NCBI GenBank assembly: GCA_048595745.1 | Contig: CP184361.1 | Source of the DNA: Aquipseudomonas alcaligenes_A | GTDB taxonomy: Bacteria > Pseudomonadota > Gammaproteobacteria > Pseudomonadales > Pseudomonadaceae | DNA length: 64,000 nucleotides | Direction: 5' to 3' (one strand) | Part shown: in pieces, positions 33,708 to 41,032 of the stretch | Layout: each line of letters opens with the position of its first letter | Numbering within the stretch: position 1 is the stretch's first letter | Program-made: the position numbers and the translations under genes | The notes under the pieces: generated by a model | Told to the model about the DNA's origin: nothing | Database searches by the model: none | What the model saw: the letters and a program-made list of their open reading frames with translations, nothing else

Positions 33708-36700
33708 TCAACCCGGTGGCGGTTGCTGCGGCGCCTGCCCGACGGCCAGCCAGCGATGTAGCATTTCCAACAGTTCCTGGCGCCCTACCGGCTTGGCCAG
33801 GTAATCGTCACAGCCTGCGGTAATGCACTTCTCCCGGTCACCCTTCATCGCGTGGGCGGTCAGGGCAATAACCGGGATGGCGCAAGCGCGCTCGCCCTTG
33901 AGAATGCGGGTAGCGGTGTAGCCATCCAAGTTGGGCATGGCCATGTCCATCAGCACCAGATCAAAAGGTTCGCGGTCGAATACCTGCAGCGCCTCCTCAC
34001 CGTCCTTGGCCGCCACCACCACCAGCCCCAGTTCGTCGAGCAACGCCGTCATGGCGTAGATGTTGCGGATATCGTCATCCACCAGCAGCACCCGCTTGCC
34101 TCCCAGCACCTGGCTCTCGGCCTGGGGCTCCTGAAGGATCGCGAGGAAGCCTTGCAAGGCGTCACTGAGTGGCCCCAGATCATCGCCGCTCTTGCGGACC
34201 ACGACCGCCGAGTAGCGTCGCAGGCGCTGCAGGTCCTGCCGGGTCACATCCACACCGGTATTGATCACCACCTGAACTCCCTGCAAGGGACGTTCGCGGT
34301 GGAGCGTTTCGAGCAGATCGAAGCCATCCTGGTCGGGCAAGTCGAGATCGATCACCAGCGCGTCAAACCGCTTTCCCGCGTAGGCCTGGAGAGCCTGTTC
34401 CGCATTGCTCAGGGCCAGTACCTGGAAGCCCATGTGCGTCAGGTGCTCACGATAGTGCTCGCGCTCGACCTCGATATCCTCGACCAGCAACAGGTCGCGC
34501 GAGGGCTTATCGGGCAGCACGATGTCCTGGAACACTTGCTCAAGGTCCTCTCGCGCGATTGGCTTGACCAGGTAGCGCGTACCCTCGCTCTGCCAGTCCT
34601 GAGGTTGTGGAACACAAGAAACGATGTGTACCGGTACGTCGCGGTGCTGCAGCAGGCCACGCAGACGCCGATAGATCTGCCAGCCACTGATATCCGGCAG
34701 GAGGATGTCCAGTATCACCGCAACGAAACGCTCGCTCTGCAACAGGGCAATGGCCTGCTTGCCGGTACGGCAGTGCACGCTCGAAAAGCCGTGCGCCTGT
34801 GCCTCCTCGGCAATCACGGCGGCAAAGTTGGGGTCATCCTCGACAATCAGCAGCGCCGGGCCACTGCCCTGGCGCTGTGGCGTGGCATCGGATGATTCGG
34901 AGCGCTGCTCAAGCGTCGGCAGCGCCACCACCGGCAAGCGAACGATGAAGCGAGAGCCCCTGCCGGGAGCGCTGTCCAGGCTGATCTGCCCCCCCAGCAC
35001 TTCGACCAGCTGGCGCGTGATGGCCAACCCCAACCCGGTACCGCCGAAGCGTCGGCTGGTGGAGCCATCGATCTGCTGGAAGGCCTGAAAGATTCGCTCA
35101 TGCTGCGCTGGGTCGATACCGATGCCACTGTCACGGACGACGAACTCCAGCGTCTCGCGCTGCTCGTCCAGCGAGACCATCGAATGGCCGATGGACAGTT
35201 CCACCTCGCCATGCTCGGTAAACTTCAGCGCGTTGGACAGCAGATTGCGCAGGATCTGCTGCAGACGCCCACGGTCGCTGTGAATCATCTTCGGCACGCC
35301 TGGCTCCAGGTGGGTCAGCAGGCGCAAACCCTTGATCTCCGCCATCGGGCGCAGGCTGGAATCGAGCTCCACCAACAGGTCGTGAATGTTCAGTGGCTCC
35401 AGCTTGAGCTGCACCCGACCGGCCTCGATCTTGGCCAGATCAAGCACGTCGTTGATCAGCTGCAGCAGGTCGTTACCGGCCTTGTAGACAATGTCGGCAT
35501 GCTTGACCTGCTTTTCGGTCAGATTGCCCGCCACGTTATGGCGAAGCTGCTCGCTGAGGATGAGGATGCTGTTGAGCGGAGTGCGCAGCTCGTGCGACAT
35601 GTTGGCGAGAAACTCGGATTTGTAGCGATTGGCCAGCGCCAGCTGTTCCGCCTGCTCGCGCAAACGCTGCTCGGCGGCCTTGCGCTCACTGATGTCGATA
35701 ATCACCGCCTGCACCAACTGGGCTGAACCGTTGCGCAGTGGCGAGAGACTGACCTCGAGCGGGATCGGATGGCCATCGCGGTGCCGCCCGAAGATCTCGC
35801 GGTTACCCGCACCTGCCGGGGTCGTCGGCTCAACGGAGAGGCTTTCGCGGAAGGCAGCCCGGAAGTCTCGGGCAGACTCCGGCAGCAAGGTGTCCGCGGG
35901 CTTGCCCAGAAGCTCATCACGCGAATAACCGAATATCCGCTCCACCTGGCGATTGATCATATTCAGCCGGCCATCGGCATCGACCAGTACGATGGCGTTG
36001 GGTGAAGCCTCGACGACCAGGCGGAAACGCTCTTCAGCAGCCCTGCGCTCCCGGATGTCGATGATCACCGCCTGCACCAGCAGCTCACTGCCGGTGCGAA
36101 TCGGGTCCAGACCGACCTCCAGCGGAATCAGACTACCGTCGCGGTGCTGGCCGAACAGCTCGCGATTGACGCCCATGCGCCGCTGTTCCGGCGCCTGGTG
36201 AAACGCCTGCCGCATCGCAATGTGGCCCTGCCGCAGATTGTCCGGCAACAGGCGCTCCACCGAGTGTCCCAGCAACTCATCACGCTCATGACCGAACAAC
36301 AACTCGACCTGGCGATTGACCATCGTCACCCGCCCCTCTCGGTCAACCAGTACGATGGCGTTGGGCGATGCCTCCACCACCAGGCGGAAGCGCTCTTCAC
36401 TCTCCTGCAGGCGCAGTCGCTGCCGCTCGCTTTGAAACAGGGTGCGCTCACGCGAATAAAGGAAGCCACCGGCCAGAACGGACAGCAGTAACGCCGCGAG
36501 CAGGCCACTGCCCAGACCAACCGGTAGCCCACGGTTTGCCACAGCCGCCTCATAGGCAGCCGTGCTGCTGACGTTCAGGCGCCACTCACGACCGTAGAAG
36601 TGAAAGCTACGTACCGCGCGGAAACTGGCCGGAGCCTGACGGGCTTCGCTCAGCGCCAGCAGGGGCGTCTTCGCATCGGCCGCATCGATCAACTCCACCG

Positions 36701-37460
36701 CGAACAAATCGGCACTGCTGCCGAGTATGCCGCGCATCAGGTCCGCCATGCGGAAGGAGCCACACACCAGACCCAACAGGGCCTGGCTGCGTTCCTCGAC
36801 CGTGCTCAGCGGCGCGTTGAGCCGATAGACCGGGAGGTACAACAACACGCCCGTCTGGGCATCCCGCTCCGTCTCTTGCTTGAGCCGCAGCGGGCCGGTC
36901 AGTACGGCCTCGCCCAGATCACGGGCCTGAACGATGGCGGACCGACGTGTCGGCTCGCTGTACATATCAAAGCCGAGGACGCGCCGGTTGCGCCAATCCA
37001 GCGGATAGATGAACTCGACGACGCTGTAATCTTCACGGTCCCCCGCGGGATAGACCTGATAGTCCTGGCGCTCGTGGCGGACCTGCTCGACGAAAGCCCG
37101 CAGACTGCCACCCTTGAGATAGGGCGCCCAGGCGATCGCCTGGATACCCGGATATTGCTCCTGCAACTGCAGTTGATCGGTTGCACGCTGCCATTCCTGA
37201 TCGGAGACCCGATCACTGCCAGTCATCAGACCCGCCATGCCCCGCAGGACCATTTCGTAGGCACGCATGCGCTCACGAACACTGAACTCGACGCCGTCAG
37301 CAGCCAGCGCGAAGCGCTGCTCCTGAGACTCCCGACTGGAGCGTTCCAGAATCTGCCATTGCCACAACACCAGAGCCCCCAGGCCGGCAAACAACAGCAG
37401 GCTGACCAGCAGGGGCATCCTCAACCTGCGTGAGAAAAAGGCGGGAGCGGCGTCGTCCAT
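33708..37460 (-). CDS. Hybrid sensor histidine kinase with CHASE sensor, tandem PAS and three receiver domains
   Basis: A 1250-residue membrane kinase. Order: transmembrane helix (about 16-34), periplasmic CHASE domain (65-300), second helix (310-335), two PAS domains that are near duplicates (both starting ERFRLVVEASPNAIVLVD), HisKA with SHELRTPLNSIL, HATPase_c with GGTGLGLAI, then three receivers. Receiver phospho-acceptor aspartates are visible in VILDILLPD, LVIDLDLPD and LVLMDMAMP, with paired acidic residues and Lys in each. No HPt domain is present, so relay to another protein may need an external phosphotransferase or act directly. AGGAGG precedes the ATG. It is coupled to the GGDEF-EAL gene. 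Confidence 0.93.
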   Translation of the reverse strand: MDDAAPAFFSRRLRMPLLVSLLLFAGLGALVLWQWQILERSSRESQEQRFALAADGVEFSVRERMRAYEMVLRGMAGLMTGSDRVSDQEWQRATDQLQLQEQYPGIQAIAWAPYLKGGSLRAFVEQVRHERQDYQVYPAGDREDYSVVEFIYPLDWRNRRVLGFDMYSEPTRRSAIVQARDLGEAVLTGPLRLKQETERDAQTGVLLYLPVYRLNAPLSTVEERSQALLGLVCGSFRMADLMRGILGSSADLFAVELIDAADAKTPLLALSEARQAPASFRAVRSFHFYGREWRLNVSSTAAYEAAVANRGLPVGLGSGLLAALLLSVLAGGFLYSRERTLFQSERQRLRLQESEERFRLVVEASPNAIVLVDREGRVTMVNRQVELLFGHERDELLGHSVERLLPDNLRQGHIAMRQAFHQAPEQRRMGVNRELFGQHRDGSLIPLEVGLDPIRTGSELLVQAVIIDIRERRAAEERFRLVVEASPNAIVLVDADGRLNMINRQVERIFGYSRDELLGKPADTLLPESARDFRAAFRESLSVEPTTPAGAGNREIFGRHRDGHPIPLEVSLSPLRNGSAQLVQAVIIDISERKAAEQRLREQAEQLALANRYKSEFLANMSHELRTPLNSILILSEQLRHNVAGNLTEKQVKHADIVYKAGNDLLQLINDVLDLAKIEAGRVQLKLEPLNIHDLLVELDSSLRPMAEIKGLRLLTHLEPGVPKMIHSDRGRLQQILRNLLSNALKFTEHGEVELSIGHSMVSLDEQRETLEFVVRDSGIGIDPAQHERIFQAFQQIDGSTSRRFGGTGLGLAITRQLVEVLGGQISLDSAPGRGSRFIVRLPVVALPTLEQRSESSDATPQRQGSGPALLIVEDDPNFAAVIAEEAQAHGFSSVHCRTGKQAIALLQSERFVAVILDILLPDISGWQIYRRLRGLLQHRDVPVHIVSCVPQPQDWQSEGTRYLVKPIAREDLEQVFQDIVLPDKPSRDLLLVEDIEVEREHYREHLTHMGFQVLALSNAEQALQAYAGKRFDALVIDLDLPDQDGFDLLETLHRERPLQGVQVVINTGVDVTRQDLQRLRRYSAVVVRKSGDDLGPLSDALQGFLAILQEPQAESQVLGGKRVLLVDDDIRNIYAMTALLDELGLVVVAAKDGEEALQVFDREPFDLVLMDMAMPNLDGYTATRILKGERACAIPVIALTAHAMKGDREKCITAGCDDYLAKPVGRQELLEMLHRWLAVGQAPQQPPPG

Positions 37461-37605
37461 GGGGCCTCCTGTTCCTTCAGCAGACCACCTCCCTCACCGG
37501 AGGCGGCCAGCCGTTGCGCCAAGCGGCGCGGCTGCTGAGAGTGTAGTCAGGTTTTTCTCTCACAAGCTGCGACGACAGGCGCCCCCACCCGGCGCCAGAA
37601 AACAA

Positions 37606-37625
37606 AAGGCCCCTGACGGGGCCTT
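37606..37625 (-). terminator. Terminator of the OmpA-like lipoprotein gene
   Basis: AAGGCCCC with GGGGCCTT, TGAC loop, 6 bases beyond the stop at 37631. On the minus strand it is followed by TTTTGTTTT. Confidence 0.85.
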
Positions 37626-37630
37626 GTGGA

Positions 37631-38317
37631 TCAGTACTGCGCGCCAGGCAGGGGGCGCAAGGTGACTTCAACCCGGCGGTTCTGGGCACGCCCTTCTGCC
37701 GTGGCATTGCTGGCAACAGGTTGATCAGGACCGGCACCACGGGTACTCAGTCGCGAAGCATCAACCCCCTGAGCCGTCAGGTAGTTGGCGACACTCTGCG
37801 CACGGCGCTGCGACAAGCCCATGTTGTAGGCGTGATTGCCGGTGCTGTCGGTATGCCCGACGATCTCGATACTGTTCTGGTTGTACTGGCGGAAGGAGGT
37901 AGCCAGGTTGTTGAGCGGCGCGTAGAAACTGCTGGCGATGTCGGCCGAGTCAGTGGCAAAGGTAATGTTGCCCGGCATGATGAGCTGAATGGTATCGCCC
38001 TGGCGCTGCACTTCCACGCCCGTGCCCTGCATGCTGCGACGCAGCTCTTCTTCCTGCTTATCGACGTAGTAGCCATAGCCCGCACCCGCTGCACCGGCCA
38101 CGGCGGCGCCAATCAACGCGCCCTTGCCACGATTGTCATGATTGATCGCAGCCCCGGCCACCGCACCGGCGAGAGCTCCCAGGCCGCCGTACTTGGCGGT
38201 CTTGCTCATGCCACCGGAGCTTTGCTGGCTCTGATTGTCGTAGGGGTTCTGCGAGGCACAGCCCGACAACAGAGCCACCAGAACGGCGGCGATGGTCAGG
38301 CGTGAAGTATTGGACAT
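37631..38317 (-). CDS. OmpA-family outer-membrane lipoprotein with glycine-zipper region
   Basis: A 228-residue protein with a lipoprotein signal (LLSGC, acylated Cys at about residue 20) and a glycine-zipper stretch (GGLGALAGAVAGAAI and GALIGAAVAGAAGAGYGYY). The C-terminal OmpA domain has the peptidoglycan-binding motif EIVGHTDSTGNHAYNMGLSQRRAQ. It links outer membrane to peptidoglycan. The ATG at 38317 directly precedes the signal peptide and was chosen over an upstream in-frame start. From memory this corresponds to PA0833 of P. aeruginosa. Confidence 0.93.
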   Translation of the reverse strand: MSNTSRLTIAAVLVALLSGCASQNPYDNQSQQSSGGMSKTAKYGGLGALAGAVAGAAINHDNRGKGALIGAAVAGAAGAGYGYYVDKQEEELRRSMQGTGVEVQRQGDTIQLIMPGNITFATDSADIASSFYAPLNNLATSFRQYNQNSIEIVGHTDSTGNHAYNMGLSQRRAQSVANYLTAQGVDASRLSTRGAGPDQPVASNATAEGRAQNRRVEVTLRPLPGAQY

Positions 38318-38398
38318 GGTTCTGCTGCTCCTGAGACGGGTTACCGGCCACACGGACCGACGCACTGTTAGAGCCGGAAGACGGGGAAAAATTCCCGC

Positions 38399-39043
38399 TC
38401 AGGCGCGGATGAACGGGTTCTCGCGCATCTCGTCACCCAGCCGGGTATCCGGTCCGTGGCCAGTCACCACGGTGGCATCCTCATCCAGAGTGTAGAGGCG
38501 CCGGATCGAACGCTCGAGGGTCGCATAGTCGCCACCCCACAGGTCGGTACGGCCGATGCCACGGCGGAACAGGGTATCGCCGGCAATCAGCAGCTTGGCC
38601 TCGGCGAACCAGAAACTGGTGGAGCCTGGGGTATGCCCCGGCGTATGCAACGCAACGCCGCAGCCGCAGGCCAGCTCTTCGTCGTCGGCCAGCCATTGGT
38701 CCGGGGCCGGCACCGGGGTATAGGGCACACCGAACATGCGGCACTGCATCTCCAGGTTATCCCAGAGGAGCTGGTCATCCTTGTGCAGGTGCAGGGTCGC
38801 GCCGGTCTTCTCCTTCATCTGCCCGGAGGCGAGGAAGTGATCCAGATGGGCGTGCGTGTGGATGATGCTCACCACCTTGAGCCCATGCTTGTCCAGACGC
38901 GCCATGATCAGCTCAGGATTGCCGCCTGGATCGACGACGATGGCCTTCTTGGTCACAGGATCGCCGATGATCGTGCAGTTGCACTGCAAAGGCCCGACGG
39001 GAAAGGTTTCGCGGATCAGGCTGGGTTGCGGGCTGTTTGTCAT
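38399..39043 (-). CDS. Metallo-beta-lactamase-fold hydrolase (glyoxalase II-like)
   Basis: The 214-residue protein has the zinc motif HTHAHLDH, then HTPGHTPGST, GDTLFRRGIGRTDL and a final VVTGHGPDT, the pattern of short glyoxalase II/YcbL-type hydrolases without the C-terminal glutathione-binding domain. It may act on thioesters such as S-lactoylglutathione; substrate not proven. Its ATG overlaps the AraC-type gene stop by 4 bases. Confidence 0.88.
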   Translation of the reverse strand: MTNSPQPSLIRETFPVGPLQCNCTIIGDPVTKKAIVVDPGGNPELIMARLDKHGLKVVSIIHTHAHLDHFLASGQMKEKTGATLHLHKDDQLLWDNLEMQCRMFGVPYTPVPAPDQWLADDEELACGCGVALHTPGHTPGSTSFWFAEAKLLIAGDTLFRRGIGRTDLWGGDYATLERSIRRLYTLDEDATVVTGHGPDTRLGDEMRENPFIRA

Positions 39044-40083
39044 CGGGCATTCTCCTCGGGCGTCACGGGGCGGGCACGATAATCCGTCGGCGCCCTGCCC
39101 GTCCATTTGCGGAAGGCGCGGCGGAAGTTGGATGGATCGCTGAACCCCAGCAGCACGGCGATCTCGAACAGCGGCAGGTGCGTGGTCTCCAGGTACTGCA
39201 GGGCCAGGCGCTTGCGTACCTCGTCGAGCACCTGCTGGTAAGTGGTGCCCGCAGCAGCCAGGTGGCGACGCAGGCTACGGCCGCTGGTGTGCAAGGCGCT
39301 GGCGGCGCTGTCCAGGTTGGGGAATTCGCCAGGGCGCGCCAGCAGCAGTCGGCGCAGGCGGCTGAGCAGCCCCTCCTGCACATCGAGGCTGGCCAGCAAG
39401 GCCTCGCACTGCTGCTCGCACATCTGCATGGTGGCGGGATTGGCCAGGGCCATGGGCCGGTCCAGATAATGGCGCGGCAGACGGAACCAGTGCCAAGGCT
39501 GGTCGAAGGCCGCCGCCACGCCGAATGCCTCTTGGTAGCGCGTGGCATGTGCAGGCTCAGGATAGGCAAAACCGATCTCTACGCCCTGGGGAGGCTCGCC
39601 GAGCAGGAACTGAGCGATCGCATACAGGCTGCCGAACAGACCTTCGGCGGCGAAGCGACTAAGCATGCCCAGCGGAATCGACTCACTGGCACGCAGCTCC
39701 AGTGAGTCAGGACTGTCCACCAACTCGAGGTCGAAGGTCAGTCCCAGCACCCGGTAGTAGCGCAGGGCAAAGTGCACCGCCTTGCCCAGGTTGGCACTGG
39801 ACAGCAGAGCGTAGCCAAGAATGCCATGCGCCGATGCGTTGAGGCGCAAGCCGAGCAACAGGCCCAGCGCCGGTTCGTCGCAGCGCAGCAAGGCAGCGCT
39901 GGCAAGCTGGTGGAAGTCGGTGAAGGACAACCGGCCGGTGGGGCTGTGCAGCTGTTCCGGGCGCAACCCGGCAACGGCGAGCAGCTGCTCGCGGCCAGCC
40001 CCCAACTCCCCGGCCAACTGCAGCAGCGCCTCGGCATAGGCCACTGGCACCAGCTCGGAACTCAGAGTAAGAGGTTTGCTCAT
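39040..40083 (-). CDS. AraC-family transcription regulator (OruR/ArgR-like)
   Basis: A 347-residue regulator with an Arabinose_bd-type N-terminal domain (GILGYALLSSANLGKAVHFALRYY region) and a C-terminal AraC DNA-binding domain ending FEIAVLLGFSDPSNFRRAFRKWTGRAP. It precedes and overlaps the MBL hydrolase gene (ATGA) and is divergent, at 118 bases, from the PF10118-type gene. It may control one or both. No effector can be named. ATG 40083 has no strong ribosome-binding site but gives the family's normal N-terminus. Confidence 0.87.
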   Translation of the reverse strand: MSKPLTLSSELVPVAYAEALLQLAGELGAGREQLLAVAGLRPEQLHSPTGRLSFTDFHQLASAALLRCDEPALGLLLGLRLNASAHGILGYALLSSANLGKAVHFALRYYRVLGLTFDLELVDSPDSLELRASESIPLGMLSRFAAEGLFGSLYAIAQFLLGEPPQGVEIGFAYPEPAHATRYQEAFGVAAAFDQPWHWFRLPRHYLDRPMALANPATMQMCEQQCEALLASLDVQEGLLSRLRRLLLARPGEFPNLDSAASALHTSGRSLRRHLAAAGTTYQQVLDEVRKRLALQYLETTHLPLFEIAVLLGFSDPSNFRRAFRKWTGRAPTDYRARPVTPEENAR

Positions 40084-40201
40084 AGGCACCGCGCCAGCCC
40101 TTGGCCAGATATGACCTGCAATTTGGCTGAAGATAACCTTGTCCGGGAAAAGCCCACAAGCCCATAGTCCCCGCACTGATAACAACAAGATGGGAGGCCG
40201 C

Positions 40202-41032
40202 ATGCACTGCCCCACCCCGCACGACCTGCTGATCAAGCCGCGTCAGCCCGAATTTGCGCTACCCTCGCCCTGGCTGCGCCACTGGCACAGCGGCGACGCC
40301 TTCAAGAGCCACTTCTTCGATGCCATGTCGTTGCTGTTTCCCGACGGCGAGCGTTTTTTCATCGACTCGGTGCGCGCCTACCGCGACCAGGTGACCGACC
40401 CGCAGCAGCAGGCACAGATCCGCGGCTTCATCGGCCAGGAGGCACATCACAGTCGTGAACACCAGCACTACAGCGAGGCCCTGCGCGAGAGCGGCTACGA
40501 CCTCGATTATCTGGAGCGGCGCCTGAAGAAACGCCTGGCCTTCGTGCGCAGGCATCTACCGCCCAAGGTGCACCTGGCGGCAACCACGGCCGTGGAACAC
40601 CTGACCGCGATCATGGCTGACGCCATCCTGCAGAACCCGGACTGGCTGGAAGGTGCCGATCCGACCATGGCGCGCCTGTGGCGCTGGCATGCGCTGGAGG
40701 AAAGTGAGCACAAGGCGGTGGCCTTCGACCTCTACCAGCAAGTCTGCGGCAAGGTCTGGCTGCGCCGCCGCGCGATGCTGCAGAGCACGTTCTTCTTCAC
40801 CCTGGATACGATCAAGGGGCTGGTGCACATGCTGCGCCGCGACGGTTTGCTGTGGAACTGGCGGATCTGGCGCGACGGCCTGGGTTGGCTGTGGGGAAGC
40901 CGCGGCATACTCAAGCCGCTGGTGCGAGCCTATTTCGACTTCTACCGGGCCGACTTTCACCCCTGGCAGCACGACAACCTGCAGCTGATCCTGGAGCGGC
41001 GCTGCGAGTTCGACCCGCTGGAGGTCAGCTGA
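40202..41032 (+). CDS. Predicted metal-dependent hydrolase, PF10118 family
   Basis: A 276-residue protein of the PF10118 metal-dependent hydrolase group. Putative metal ligands are in FIGQEAHHSREHQHY and HALEESEHKAVAFDLY, an all-helical ferritin-like arrangement. Several hydrophobic stretches lie in the C-terminal half. The ATG at 40202 has GGGAGG 5 bases before it; ATG 40190 is a weaker option. Its stop overlaps by 8 bases the convergent LuxR-type gene. Substrate unknown. Confidence 0.82.
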   Translation: MHCPTPHDLLIKPRQPEFALPSPWLRHWHSGDAFKSHFFDAMSLLFPDGERFFIDSVRAYRDQVTDPQQQAQIRGFIGQEAHHSREHQHYSEALRESGYDLDYLERRLKKRLAFVRRHLPPKVHLAATTAVEHLTAIMADAILQNPDWLEGADPTMARLWRWHALEESEHKAVAFDLYQQVCGKVWLRRRAMLQSTFFFTLDTIKGLVHMLRRDGLLWNWRIWRDGLGWLWGSRGILKPLVRAYFDFYRADFHPWQHDNLQLILERRCEFDPLEVS

